Of a DNA stretch of 64,000 nt, positions 10,352 to 21,246 are shown one piece after another. The position numbers were made by a program, and so were the translations under genes. The notes under the pieces were generated by a model, which was given only the letters and a program-made list of their open reading frames with translations, was not told where the DNA came from and did not search any database. Each line of letters opens with the position of its first letter. The first letter of the stretch is position 1. The stretch covers positions 1 to 64,000 of the forward strand of contig JABLTG010000107.1 in the NCBI GenBank assembly GCA_016618085.1, given 5' to 3'. The stretch comes from Neovahlkampfia damariscottae (Eukaryota; Heterolobosea; Selenaionea; Neovahlkampfiida; Neovahlkampfiidae).

Positions 10352-11983
10352 TTATTTTTTTTTATTTATTTCATGCAATTTATCAAAAACAACAGATGTA
10401 CTTTCACCACCAAATAATTCTGTAATAGATTTTCTTCTTCCACTTTTTGAAACAAATATTTGAGCAATATTTTCTGTAATTGATTTTCTTTTTTTTATTC
10501 TTGAATTAAATTTTGGTTCACTTGATTTTTTATTTTCTTCAAAGACAAAATTACCAAATGCACTACTATTCTTTTCATCATTCACTTTTCTTGGACTGGT
10601 AATTACACGTCTTTTAAATGATGTATTATTTGAAGATGTATCATTCTGATCAGTTTGATCAAATAAATTTAAACTTGATTCACCATTACTATCATGACTT
10701 GTTGATAATTTTCTTTGACTACTATTTCTTCTAAAAGATTGATAAACTTTCATACTTTTTTCAAATGGTTTTAATTTTGGGATTGGTCTATTTTTCATTT
10801 CTTTTAAAGTTAAATTTCTAATCTCTTCAAATATTTCTGATTCAAAACATGGACAAATTGATATTTCAATATCATCAATATCTTTTAAAGGATATAGTGA
10901 TATATCATTATCAAATAAAGATCTTATCCAAAAGGCTAAATCAATTGAAATAAATACTAAATAATCATGTGGATAAGATTCACTAAAATCAATTTCTTCT
11001 TCTAACATAATTAACATTTTATCATCATGATCTGAATGTATTTTAATTTCAGGTAAAAATGAAAATCCAAATTTATTTTCAAATTCAACAATATAATCAG
11101 TTGGATAAAAACAAGCACCCGCATCACCATGTTCTTTAATTTCATTCATAAATGAAAAAAGAGATCCTTTGAATTTTATAGGTACTTTAAATAATTTTAA
11201 AGTTTCTTCAACAAATGTAAAAGAATTTCCTTGATTCTTTTTTAGATTTGGTTTAAAATTTGTATATGATACATTTATATTCCAATTTGTCACAATCTTT
11301 GAAATAATTTTTGATGATTCTTTCAAATTTGATTCAATTTTACAAAAGGATGGAATTTTCTTGAATATTTTCATCATTGAAGGATGAACTCTTTTTGGTA
11401 CACATAATGAACTTGATGTAAATTCTAAATACCATGGTCCAATTAATAATCCACATGAGAATTTTCCAATTTTATCTTTTTCTATTTTTGGTATTGAATC
11501 AATGATTGGTGATAATGATGAAACAATTCCAAGTGATTTCTTATTAAATATCATTTCAGATAAAATTAATTTAATTTCATCAATTTCTTCATTATCTTCT
11601 TTTTCAATATTTAAATAATTTGAAAGAATTGAATTTTCATTACATAATGAATATATTTCTTCTTCTTTATCACTGAATATTTTTTCAACTTCTGAATCCA
11701 TTTTATCATAAAACATATCAAATTTTAATTTTAAACGATATTTTGATGTATCAAATACTGAATTTTGAACTAATTTTTTGATTTCTTCTTGAATAAAAAT
11801 TGAATGGTCTTTTTCAACACCAATACTTTGAAGTTTTTCAGCATTCATTTTGAGCAAAGTAATACCATTAATATCATTTTGAAAGAATATTTCTTCATAA
11901 ATTGAAAATTGAGTATTATTTTGAAAAAGGTATCCTAACCAGAGTAATACTTGATTCACGTCCCATTTCCTTGCATCTTTCAT
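10352..11983 (-). CDS. SAM-domain protein of unknown function
   Basis: Single exon, 543 residues. The first 70 residues form a SAM domain: KWDVNQVLLWLGYLF, DINGITLLKMNAEKLQSIGV and a final helix. The following 300 residues are mixed and unrecognised, with conserved-looking stretches such as GLLIGPWYLEF and HGDAGACFYPTDYIVEF. The last 150 residues are low-complexity, basic and Ser-rich, with RKLSTS and repeated RRKSIT sites that look like basophilic kinase targets. SAM domains mediate protein or RNA binding and oligomerisation. Unlike its neighbours it has no clear CC-AAT box before the ATG. Confidence 0.75.
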   Translation of the reverse strand: MKDARKWDVNQVLLWLGYLFQNNTQFSIYEEIFFQNDINGITLLKMNAEKLQSIGVEKDHSIFIQEEIKKLVQNSVFDTSKYRLKLKFDMFYDKMDSEVEKIFSDKEEEIYSLCNENSILSNYLNIEKEDNEEIDEIKLILSEMIFNKKSLGIVSSLSPIIDSIPKIEKDKIGKFSCGLLIGPWYLEFTSSSLCVPKRVHPSMMKIFKKIPSFCKIESNLKESSKIISKIVTNWNINVSYTNFKPNLKKNQGNSFTFVEETLKLFKVPIKFKGSLFSFMNEIKEHGDAGACFYPTDYIVEFENKFGFSFLPEIKIHSDHDDKMLIMLEEEIDFSESYPHDYLVFISIDLAFWIRSLFDNDISLYPLKDIDDIEISICPCFESEIFEEIRNLTLKEMKNRPIPKLKPFEKSMKVYQSFRRNSSQRKLSTSHDSNGESSLNLFDQTDQNDTSSNNTSFKRRVITSPRKVNDEKNSSAFGNFVFEENKKSSEPKFNSRIKKRKSITENIAQIFVSKSGRRKSITELFGGESTSVVFDKLHEINKKK

Positions 11984-12127
11984 GTAAAAATATAATTAAT
12001 CTTACTCATTGACGATAATTTGGTTTGAAATGTATTATATTCTGGAATTTGTTCTTTGGAATCATAATATTGAAGTACTTCTATAAATTTAATGTACATT
12101 TGATGTTGATTGAAGCTAATATAAAAT

Positions 12128-12476
12128 TTATAATCCTCCAAGTACACGCATAGATTTGAATGATTCTATTATAAAATGTAAACAAAGAAATTGAAATTAC
12201 CAATATTTTCTGAAACTTCAAAGGTTTTTCTGGCAAATATATGATTTCTACTGATTTTTTCTTTTAAAGGAATATTAAAAGAAACAAAGAAACACCTACT
12301 ACATTTTCTACAATAATTAAGGTTCCATCATCTTTTACTTTCAAAATAGCGCTTTTGAAATTTTTGAGATTTCCATCAGACTTCAATATACTACCTTCCA
12401 AGGATATATCAAGTGGTTTCAGTTTTTCCAGAGCCTTTGAGGCGTTGCTAATGATGGAGGTCATGTCACAATTCAA
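12128..12476 (-). CDS. Small conserved-looking hypothetical protein (92 aa)
   Basis: Three exons (12476-12296, 12260-12201, 12165-12128) joined through two 35-nt introns with matching phases give 92 residues ending VLGGL. The protein starts with a helix (MTSIISNASKALEKL), then beta-like strands (LKNFKSAILKVKDDGTLIIVEN) and a basic helix. I recognise no family. Good splice sites and a CC-AAT-AT box about 10 bp before the ATG support a real gene. Confidence 0.55.
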
Positions 12477-12707
12477 GTGGATCCGTTAACCAATCATCAT
12501 AAAGAACAATTGAATTTGAAGAAAAAAATAGAAGGAATCATTTGTAAAGAAAAAATGGATTTTGATTTTCCTTTCAATCCTTCAATCAGTATAATTTGGA
12601 AAATCTGTTGTTTTCATCCATAAAAATCTCTAAAAATTCCACCAATCACATTTTTGTTTATCTTTTTTTACTTTGATCGTAACAGACAACAAACACAGTA
12701 ATTTAAG

Positions 12708-13296
12708 ATGGGAAAAAAAGAAAAGAATATGACTTGGTCTGAATGGTTCAGTTATCAATGGTAAAATTATTGGTTTCCTTTTATTTTTAAGGAAAACTGC
12801 TCCTTATCGTATTATTTCGATAGTCTTTGTAGCTGTTACTCTTGCTTTATATATTTTACAAGTAGCACTTATGTTTGGTTTGTTTGAATTTTGGAAATCA
12901 CCTATGGTTATTCTTTATTGTTCACCTGTATTTATTGCTCCACCGTTATTATGTCTTGCGATTGGGCTCAGTTTTTGGAAACGCCTCATTTCTATGTGCG
13001 CACATTTTGTTGTTTCTGTTGTTAATTTAGGAGCTGCTGCTCTTTTAATTTATCTCAATTACTCACAAGCAACAGTTGCTTCAAAAGTTTCAAGACTTCC
13101 AGTTGTTGGTAATTATATTATTTTTGGTTTGGTGATGGTGAGTTTTTCTTTTTAATTAAATTTTGAATAGCTTTTGGCTTCAGTTGGATCAATCGTTTTA
13201 GGAGTTGATGATTGTCTCTGGTATATCAGATGGAGAAGAGGTGTTCATGATTATCAAAAATTGGATACAGAAACTGAAGAAGATGATCTTTTTTAA
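12708..13296 (+). CDS. Small multipass membrane protein
   Basis: Three exons (12708-12760, 12792-13137, 13171-13296) give 174 residues. After MTWSEWFSYQWKTAPYR come four or five hydrophobic helices, then WYIRWRRGVHDYQ and an acidic end (ETEEDDLF). The short basic N-terminal stretch and the WRR before the tail suggest both ends face the cytosol. No family recognised. It is less AT-biased than its neighbours, which may mark stronger expression. A CC-AAT-CA box lies about 60 bp upstream. Confidence 0.6.
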
Positions 13297-13325
13297 ATAA
13301 AAATTAAAATTAAAAATTTTATTTC

Positions 13326-13334
13326 ATTGGTCAA
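13326..13334 (-). promoter_or_regulatory. CC-AAT box (reverse) upstream of the SLC5 gene
   Basis: ATTGGTCAA, the complement of TTGACCAAT, 22 bp before the SLC5 ATG. The motif thus works, or at least occurs, in both orientations relative to the gene. Confidence 0.5.
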
Positions 13335-13355
13335 CTTTTGAACAACCAGTGTTGA

Positions 13356-15458
13356 ATGACTCTACAAAACATTGATTCAGCAATAATTGTTGGATACTTT
13401 GTTGTAATTCTCACAGTTGGTTTATCTTCTTCTGTTATTTCTTTTTTTCAGAAAAATAAAAAAGAAGAAACTACCACCAAAGATTATTTTTTGGCTGGTA
13501 GAGACATGGAATGGTAAAATAAAACTAAAATATATTGATATAAGAAGGTGGGCTGTTGGTTGTAGTTTATTTGCTTCAAATATTGGTACCATTCTTTTTT
13601 TGAATTACTTTATGTTTAGGGTCAGAACATTTGATAGGACTTGGTAGGTTGATTTGAATTTCATTTTAAATATAAATAAGCTGGTACTGGTGCATCTGAA
13701 GGAATGGCTGTTGGTTATTTTGAATGGAGTGCAACTTTTATTCTTTTAATTCTTGGTTATATTTTTGTTCCTTTGTATATGAAATCAAAATTATATACAG
13801 TTCCTCAATTTATAGAAAAAAGATTTAGTAAAACGATAAGAACATATTTAGCTTCATTATCATTATTGATTTATGTATTTACAAAAATATCAGTAACTAT
13901 TTATACTGGGGGTTAGAAATTTAAAAACATTAATATTTTTTTAATAGCTATTGTATTTGAAGCGGTTTTAGGATGGTCTCTTTGGACTTCAGTTGCGATA
14001 ATTCTGACAACTTCTGCTTTCTACACTATTTTTGGTGGTTTAAAAGCTGTAATTTATACAGAATTATTACAAACTATAATATTAATACTTGGATCAATAG
14101 CTTTAATGATACTAAGGTAAATATTTCTAATTTTTTATTTGTAGTCTTCATGAAGTCGGAGGCTTTGGAGCAATAATGAAAAAGTCACCAGAAAAATTTC
14201 ATATTTGGAAACCTATAACTGATAAAGAATTTCCTTGGCTTGGATCATTACTCGGTATTCCAGTTTCTGGTTTTTATTATTGGTGCACTGATCAAGTAAT
14301 TGTTCAAAGAGTTTTAAGTGCTAAAAATCAAGGAAATGCTCAAACTGGATGTATCATGGCAGGATTCTTAAAATTAACTACAATGTTTACTATGGTTATT
14401 CCAGGGATTATTGCTTCACAATTATTTCCAAAAGGTAAACCAATCATTTTTTTGACAATCATTTTAAATAGAAATTGCACAAAACTCAAATCAAGCTTTT
14501 CCTTTACTTGTTGTTGAACTTTTACCAGTTGTTATTAAAGGTATAATGATTACAGCAATGTTATCAGGTAAAAATGAAATATTTTAATTTTTTAAAAAGC
14601 TGCAATGTCTTCTTTAGCAAGTGTATTTAATTCATCTTCAACATTATTTACGATGGATATTTGGTTACAAATTAGACCAAATTCAAAAGAAAAAGAATTA
14701 GTTTGGATTGGAAGAATATCTACTATAATAATAGCAGGATTGAGTGTTGCTTGGATACCTGTAATGAATATATTAAGTGATCAAATATTTATTTATATTC
14801 AAAAAGTATCATCATATTTACAGGTAATATACCTTTTTTTTAATTCAAATTATTAAAGCCACCTATTGCAGCTGTATTTTTTGTAAGATTGAATGATTAA
14901 TTATTTTATATACAGTTTGGTATATTCATAAAATATGCATCTACATTTTCTGCTATTTGTGGATTGATTTATGGATTAATATTTGGAATGATAAGATTCA
15001 TTTTGGAATTATTTTTTATTAGACAAAATTATACTAATCCAATTTTATGGTTTTTTGTTGATTTGAATTATTTAATTTTTGCATTCATTTTATTTTGGAC
15101 AACTATCTTTGTAATGATAATCACTACTATTTTGACTCCAAAAAGATTCAAACCAAAAGAAGAAAATCAAGAATTTTGTTTTGATTATTCTCCTTATTGG
15201 AAATTTATAAAATGTGAGAATGTATTTTGCAATCATTTATTCAAAAAAGAAGAAAATAAACAAGAAATTGAATCAAAAGAAAATGAACAAGATAATATTT
15301 CATCAACAATAGTAGTAGATGAAATTATTGTAGAAGAAAATAAAGAAATCAATGATAATCAAGAAATTCTGAAAGTTACACTATTTCATAAAATAGCTTC
15401 TTTAAACTCATTTTTACTACTTGGTACTGTAATATGTCTTTTAATCTATTTTGCATAA
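13356..15458 (+). CDS. SLC5-family sodium/solute symporter
   Basis: Ten exons with nine introns of 28-37 nt give 598 residues, the most intron-rich gene here. Family marks: [33 protein letters not shown], then GASEGMAVGYFEWSAT, TVPQFIEKRFS, YTIFGGLKAVIYTE, YYWCTDQVIVQRVLSAKN and AMLSAAMSSLASVFNSSSTLF. These belong to the SGLT group, which moves sugars, inositol or other organic solutes with sodium across the plasma membrane. About 14 membrane helices are visible, with a long acidic loop (about residues 460-560) before the last one. Substrate cannot be set by eye. An ATTGGTCAA box (13326-13334) lies 22 bp before the ATG. Confidence 0.92.
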
Positions 15459-15508
15459 AATTTGTATTATCAAATGAACAGAGACAACTTGATTTTTTTG
15501 AACAACCA

Positions 15509-16936
15509 ATGAAATCACAAGTTTATCTTTTCTTGTTAACAATCATCACTTTGGTGGTGAGTAATCAAAACTATGAAGGCTATAAACTTTTTCAATTAAG
15601 ATTTAATAATCAAGAAGAAATTCAAAACTTTTTTGAAATTTTTAATCCAGACAAAAGTAAGAAAGAAATAAAAAATATTAAAAAATTAAAAATAGTTGAT
15701 ATTTGGTCAAATGATCAAAGAGTTACATTAGACAAAGAAATAGAAGTACTTTTAAATCCAAAACAATCAAAAAAACTTGAATTTTTCAAAAGTACTTTTC
15801 CTTTTAAAATTGTTTCAAATAATATTCAAGAAACTATTAATAAAAATCAAAGAGAAATGGAATTAATTGAATTAGAACAAAATAAAAAAATAAAAAAATT
15901 GAATTCAACTAAAGATATTTTCAACTTTATTTATTCAGAAGAATATTATAAAAATTATCATAAATATGAAGATATTATAAAATATGTTGGTAAGTGGTTC
16001 ATATGATTTCATTTTTTTTAAAAAAGATGGTCTTGTTGATAAATTTCCAAAACTTATAAAAAAGTTTATTTTAGGTGAAACTGTTGAAAAAAGACCAATT
16101 TATGGATATAGAATTAGAACAAAAAAAGGATTAAAAAAAAGATTTTGGATAAATTCACTTCAGTATTATATATTCTTTAGGGTTAACTAACTTTTTAAAG
16201 ACATGCACGTGAATGGATTACAGCACCAACAACACAATATATTATTTGGCAATTATTAGAAGGATATAAAAAAGATGAAAGAATTACAAAATATTTAAAT
16301 GAAATTGAAATTCATTATGTACCTGTATTAAATGTTGATGGTTTTATTTATACACATACAAATTCAAGATTATGGAGAAAAAATAGACGTGGTGGTTGGG
16401 GTGTAGATTTAAATAGAAATTGGAAAGCAGGATGGGGTGTAGGTTCATCAGATAATAGAAATTCACAAGTTTATAGAGGTACTCATGCATTATCAGAACC
16501 AGAAAATCAATCAGTTGATAAATATATAAAAAAGAAAGAAATTAAATATGGAATGGATTTTCATTGTTATTCAGAAGTACTTTTAAGGTAAATTACCTTT
16601 TATAATTTAATAAAAACAAGACCATGGGGAAAATCAAGAGATCCTTCACCAGATGAACAAAGATTAATGACAATTGGAAAATCAATTATTAATGCAATTC
16701 AAAAAGTTAATGGAAAAGTATATAGAAATTGGAGAGCTGCTCAATTAGGTTTAGGAAATGGTTTAGATGATGAATTTTATGAAACTCATAAATTCAATGC
16801 AGGATTTACACAAGAATTAAGACCATCAAGTTCATTTGGTGGTGGATTTCATTTACCTCCTGCTCAAATATTACCATGTGTAAAAGAAAATTTCAATGGA
16901 GTTTTAGACTTTTTTGAATATATTATTAAAAATTAA
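15509..16936 (+). CDS. Secreted M14 zinc carboxypeptidase
   Basis: Four exons (introns 15990-16026, 16163-16200, 16588-16620) give 439 residues. A signal peptide (MKSQVYLFLLTIITLVVS) leads into a propeptide of about 100 residues and then an M14 domain. It has QHAREW (zinc His and Glu), VPVLNVDGF, VDLNRNW, DFHCYSE (third zinc His), and FTQELRP with GGGFHLP (catalytic Glu). It would trim C-terminal residues from peptides in food vacuoles or outside the cell, fitting a phagotroph. Propeptide and signal match a digestive zymogen. The ATG is itself part of a CC-AATG box; the signal peptide makes this start secure. Confidence 0.93.
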
Positions 16937-16969
16937 ATTTTAATTGGTCAAATTATAACTTTTTTTTGA

Positions 16970-18187
16970 ATGAAGAATTTACCAAATGAAGTGTTAGTTG
17001 AAATATTATTTTATTCATCAACATATGACATATATTCTAATATACAATTCATTTCATCAAAATTTTATAAGATTTGTCAACATCAAGTATTTTATTCAAA
17101 AATACCAAGTGAACATAAAATACCAATTCAATTTATTTCAAAATATATGAATAAAATTGAAACACCAGAAGATTTATTTATTATAATGACATTATGGAAA
17201 GAAAGAAATCCAATTTATTTATATGAAGCAATTACAAGCAATAAGAAGTTTAATTTTAATACAAGTGTAACTTGGAGAGTAGATTTAATTAATTTAAAAG
17301 AATTAAAATCTATTCCTGAATTTAATATTTCTTATATACCAATTTCATCAACGAAAGCATTAAATGTTAAATTATATTTAAAAGAAGAAGATTTAAAAGA
17401 ATTAAAAATTAAAATTGAATTAAATTCAACCAATAATCCATTTCCATTTCATCATTTTTTTGAAGTTGAAGGAAATATTAAAAATACTAAAATTATTGAT
17501 GGAATAGTTTATGTTGATTTATTTGTTTCAAAAATTGATTTAGTTATTAATTTAGAAAATAAAATTAAACATTTACCAAAATATCAACCATTTCAAAATT
17601 TAAAATTTGAACATTTCTTTACAAGATATAAAGGTAAAATAATTGAATGGAATAGTTATATTGAATCTATTGAAGAAAATAAAATTAATTTAGATAATCC
17701 ACAAGTTACTTTATATTTAAATAATGATCATAATTTAATTGAAGGTGATTTTATTAATTATAAAGCTAGAATTGGTAATTTTTTATCTTTATATTCAATT
17801 GAATATCAAATTATTAAACCTGTTTCAATATTTGATTCAATTAAAAATGAAATTATTTTATCTACATTAGGAACTAGTTTTATTTATCTTTTATATTTTA
17901 TTAGAAAAAGAAATGTCTATGGTCCATTTTTATCTGAATTTTCATCTATTTTGGGTGTATTTGGTGTCATTTATTTTAATGTTTTATCTCCATCTCCAAT
18001 TTGGTTAAAATTATTAATTGATTCAATTACATTATCCGGAATTTATAAATATTGGGGTAATTTTCATAAATTTGGTTTATCAATTCTTTTATTTTTATTG
18101 TCTGGTGGTTTTGTTGCATTTAATTTATTTGAATTATTTGATAAATTAAAAAAAATAATCAAAAGAAAAGGGGAATCGAACAAATAA
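16970..18187 (+). CDS. F-box protein with C-terminal membrane helices
   Basis: Single exon, 405 residues. The first 45 residues are an F-box (MKNLPNEVLVEILFYSS, IQFISSKFYKIC). About 240 residues of beta-rich, Asn/Lys/Ile-rich sequence follow, without known repeats. From about residue 300 come three or four hydrophobic helices (LSTLGTSFIYLLYFI, FSSILGVFGVIYFNVL, LSILLFLLSGGFVAF), then a basic cytosolic end. An F-box bound to a membrane anchor would place an SCF ubiquitin ligase on an organelle surface. This arrangement is uncommon. ATTGGTCAA at 16943-16951 precedes the gene. Confidence 0.75.
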   Translation: MKNLPNEVLVEILFYSSTYDIYSNIQFISSKFYKICQHQVFYSKIPSEHKIPIQFISKYMNKIETPEDLFIIMTLWKERNPIYLYEAITSNKKFNFNTSVTWRVDLINLKELKSIPEFNISYIPISSTKALNVKLYLKEEDLKELKIKIELNSTNNPFPFHHFFEVEGNIKNTKIIDGIVYVDLFVSKIDLVINLENKIKHLPKYQPFQNLKFEHFFTRYKGKIIEWNSYIESIEENKINLDNPQVTLYLNNDHNLIEGDFINYKARIGNFLSLYSIEYQIIKPVSIFDSIKNEIILSTLGTSFIYLLYFIRKRNVYGPFLSEFSSILGVFGVIYFNVLSPSPIWLKLLIDSITLSGIYKYWGNFHKFGLSILLFLLSGGFVAFNLFELFDKLKKIIKRKGESNK

Positions 18188-18201
18188 AAATAAAAAAGAC
18201 T

Positions 18202-19130
18202 TCATTTCAAATTTTTATGTTGTTCAAATAATTCTTGTATTTTCTTTTCATCATTTTCAATATTCATTAAATCATATGGTATTCTTGAATACATTGACAT
18301 ATCAGGTTGCATTTTACCTGTTTGTGTTTTAACAATTCTAAATTCAAATTCTTTTAATTTTTCAATTTCATCCCAAGATTCAAATAATTTTGGTTCAGTT
18401 GGTTCACCAAATACATTAAAATCAATGATCCAAATTTTATTTTTTGTTGAAATATAAACATCAACAATATCTTATTATTTAGAATTTATTTTAATTTTTA
18501 CAATTTTTTAATTCAAATTTATTTTTTATTTCATCTTTAAAGAATTGTTTAATTTTATTTTCAATTTCATCTTTTTTTTCAATTAAATGTTTATAAAAAG
18601 TTAAACAATTTCTTTGAGATATACATATTAAATCATTATTTTTAATAAATAATCTAAATTCCATATCAGAATTCAAGTCATAATATTTTCTTAAAACTAA
18701 AACTGGTTTAATTTTTGAATCTTTCATTTGTTTTAAATCTGAATAAATCAAGTCTGAACTCTTTAAAAGAAGTAATACTTCTTCTATTTTCTTACATTTT
18801 ACTTGATTTGCAAAAATAATCCAAGTAGCATCCTTTTTTGGAAGAGTTAGAATAAATATTGAATACTCTAGGTGAACTCCAATTTAATTTTGGAAATATT
18901 TCTCCATATTTTTTAATAGATTTATTAATGAACTCTTGTTCTTTTTCAAATCTTATTTTTTCGTCTTTTTTTTCAAAATTTATATCGTCGACACAAGAAG
19001 GTAGAACTATACTCTCCTCATTCAAAAAATCAATAAAATCATCTGATAAAGTGATATATTCACTATTTATTGTTCTTTTTGAAAATGTTTCATACCAATT
19101 CTCAAACGAACAACTCATCCATTCTTCCAT
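18202..19130 (-). CDS. CDC123: CDC123/D123 translation-initiation assembly factor
   Basis: Three exons (19130-18867, 18832-18502, 18470-18202) give 287 residues ending in TGA. Strong family strings: FENWYETF, FPKLNWSSPRDATWI, LLLLKSSDLIYSDL, VLRKYYDLNSDMEFRLFIKNNDLICISQRN, VDVYIS and IIDFNVFGE. CDC123 is an ATP-grasp protein that chaperones eIF2 assembly by joining eIF2 gamma to the other subunits. Length is slightly shorter than in yeast or human. Both introns are needed to keep these motifs in one frame. An ATTGG box lies about 20 bp upstream. Confidence 0.93.
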
Positions 19131-19204
19131 TTTTTTTTTACAAAAGTTGATTGGATAACAAAAAATTCATTTCAAAGTTGAAATAAAACATTTATGTTTA
19201 AAAT

Positions 19205-19924
19205 TTACAATAGAATATAAGATGATAATATTGTTTCAATTTCATTTTTAGAGTAGTCTAAGAATTCCATTTGTGTTTTTATCATTAAGATTGTATCATT
19301 GATTTCAATCAAAACATCATAAATTTGTCCTTTTCTCAAATAAGTTGGAAATGTTGATTTTTCAATTTCTTCAAAATTTAATTTTCCAACAAAGTTTGTT
19401 TTAAACATTTCAACTAATTCATTCGAAATATCAGGTGCTCCAACAGCAATAAAAATATTATCAAAATCAATAACAACAGTAAAATGGATTTCACCACTAA
19501 GTGTACAAAAGTAAAAATCTGTTTGATTTTTAACTTCTGGTAATATAAATGCTTCAATTATTGATTGATATTGTTTATTTGGAAATGAAGAAACTATTTT
19601 GTCACCCTTATATATGAATATATTTTGAAGTATCAAACTTTTTAAATTTTTGTTATTAAATGAATGAAATTGATCATAAATATCATCATAAAGAGCTTTT
19701 TTTTCTTCTTCTGTGATATTTTTTGAAACATAATCTTTGATTTTGTTCAAAGTGGTTTTAAACTTTTTCAAATATTCATCAAGGTATTGAATGAGACTAA
19801 CAGATACATATTTTTGATATTCTTCATACTCTTCATTTGGGTTTTTATGTGAGTGAACTATCAATTTATGGTCTACTTTTAAATCAAAGTCATCATGAGA
19901 ATCGGAAGAGTTGCTTGTGAACAT
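19205..19924 (-). CDS. Hypothetical protein, possible longin/roadblock-like fold
   Basis: Single exon. The ORF opens at 20011, but an ATG at 19924 (MFTSNSSDSHDDFDLK) is preferred because an ATTGGTGGA box lies just upstream of it and the extra N terminus would be read from promoter-like sequence. The product is 239 residues: charged helices first, then alternating strands and helices with NIFIYKGDKIVSSFP and FTVVIDFDNIFIAVGAP. That pattern recalls longin or roadblock-type domains of small-GTPase regulators, but no family is certain. Confidence 0.5.
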   Translation of the reverse strand: MFTSNSSDSHDDFDLKVDHKLIVHSHKNPNEEYEEYQKYVSVSLIQYLDEYLKKFKTTLNKIKDYVSKNITEEEKKALYDDIYDQFHSFNNKNLKSLILQNIFIYKGDKIVSSFPNKQYQSIIEAFILPEVKNQTDFYFCTLSGEIHFTVVIDFDNIFIAVGAPDISNELVEMFKTNFVGKLNFEEIEKSTFPTYLRKGQIYDVLIEINDTILMIKTQMEFLDYSKNEIETILSSYILL

Positions 19925-20293
19925 TTTTAAAACAGAAATTGATTGGTGGAAAAATAAGCTCCAGTCAAATTTAAACGAAAAAATGAACAAGTTCAAAAAA
20001 AACGAAAACAATATTAGTACTTTGGTGAAAGAAGACAGTCAAGGGTTTGAAATTAAACTTTTCGGATTGAAAAAAAAAGTATCAGTGAAGTTGAAACTTT
20101 TCTTTATATATTTAAGTTTGGGCAATAACCGAGTGTTTTAATCTTTGACATTTTCTTTCAGGAAAAATAAAAATTCCTTTACTAGGGTTTTTTTGATCCA
20201 ATAAAGAAATGCCACAGAAATAGGAAAATTCTTGTCAGAAATAAGAATTTTGTTTTCCAATCAGAATTCACTTTTAAACAAAAACAAAAAAAC

Positions 20294-20635
20294 ATGAACA
20301 TCCAACATTTCATCTCTCTGTTGAAGAAAGAAGGTACTGAACTAAAGCTAGAATATGAAGATCACAGATTTTGTGTTGTGATACCCTCTAACTTAAAACT
20401 CTCTGCTTCTCATTTGAATGTATACTACAACTCACCAACAAAACATAAAGAATTTTATTTATTGACCAAATCCAAAATACAAGGTCAATTGATTGATGTA
20501 TATCTTCCTTTCAAGTCACAAAAATTTGATCCTGACTTTGGATCAAGTTTTTCTTTGATGTTCAGTGTTGGAGAAGAAACAGTGCAATCACCAGAATTTC
20601 TGTTCAAACATGCTTCGTCAAATTTTGAAGGATAA
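20294..20635 (+). CDS. Small beta-rich hypothetical protein (113 aa)
   Basis: Single exon of 113 residues with no family I recognise. The strand pattern (LKLEYEDHRFCVVIP, LNVYYNSPTKHKEFYLL, LIDVYLPF, SFSLMFSVGEETVQSPEFLFKH) could form an immunoglobulin or IPT-like beta sandwich. It is less AT-rich than neighbours. A CC-AATCA box lies about 35 bp upstream. Real coding is likely from the balanced composition; function is unknown. Confidence 0.55.
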   Translation: MNIQHFISLLKKEGTELKLEYEDHRFCVVIPSNLKLSASHLNVYYNSPTKHKEFYLLTKSKIQGQLIDVYLPFKSQKFDPDFGSSFSLMFSVGEETVQSPEFLFKHASSNFEG

Positions 20636-20681
20636 ATTTCGAAATAAAAGCAATTTTATCATCCAATAGAACAACAAGAAT

Positions 20682-21209
20682 TTATTGAACAAATTTTTGA
20701 CACCTTGTTTCTTTATGATCATTATTACATTTTATAGAACAATATTTCAAAGAGCAATTTGGGCAAGTATATTTGCTTATTTTTCCACAAACAGAACAAA
20801 ATTTTCTTGATGGAAACATTGAAGGTTTGGCATTACAACGATAATATAAAGGTTCTATTTCTTCATTTGTTGTTGTCATTAAATCTTCATTAATGTCTTC
20901 AGTCATAACAGAATCTAGTGCACGTCGAACTTGAAATTTTTCTTCTTTTCTTTTCCTTTTTTTATATTCAATTGTAAATGATTCTCTATTTGCGTTGTCA
21001 GATTCAAGTTGATCAATTCTTTTTTTTAATTCATAATTCTCTTCTCCTTGATTTTTTATTTTTGCTTTCGTTTTTCCAGTTCCGCCACTTCTGGCTGGTG
21101 TACTTCTCAATGACCTTGAACTTCTTGAAACTGAAGGAGTAATCATTATATTTGGATCTTCATATTCTGTTTCAACATCATCATCATGACTTTTTCTTTT
21201 TTTACCCAT
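20682..21209 (-). CDS. ZNHIT1: ZNHIT1 (p18Hamlet/VPS71)-type HIT zinc-finger protein
   Basis: Single exon, 175 residues. The C-terminal 45 residues are an HIT zinc finger: FCSVCGKISKYTCPNCSLKYCSIKC and NDHKETRCQKF. Before it lies the conserved PSMFPSRKFC approach seen in ZNHIT1/Vps71, a subunit of the SWR1/SRCAP complex that deposits histone H2A.Z. The N-terminal half is basic and Ser/Arg-rich with a short coiled coil, fit for a nuclear protein. Family assignment rests on the finger and its leading sequence. ATTGGAAG lies about 10 bp upstream of the start. Confidence 0.85.
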   Translation of the reverse strand: MGKKRKSHDDDVETEYEDPNIMITPSVSRSSRSLRSTPARSGGTGKTKAKIKNQGEENYELKKRIDQLESDNANRESFTIEYKKRKRKEEKFQVRRALDSVMTEDINEDLMTTTNEEIEPLYYRCNAKPSMFPSRKFCSVCGKISKYTCPNCSLKYCSIKCNNDHKETRCQKFVQ

Positions 21210-21246
21210 TTTTTTATTGGAAGAAAATAATTAAAAAAGTACAAAT

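Noticed and set aside
18859-19158. 99-codon ORF antisense to CDC123
   Set aside because: Mirror of a conserved coding exon; no family resemblance.
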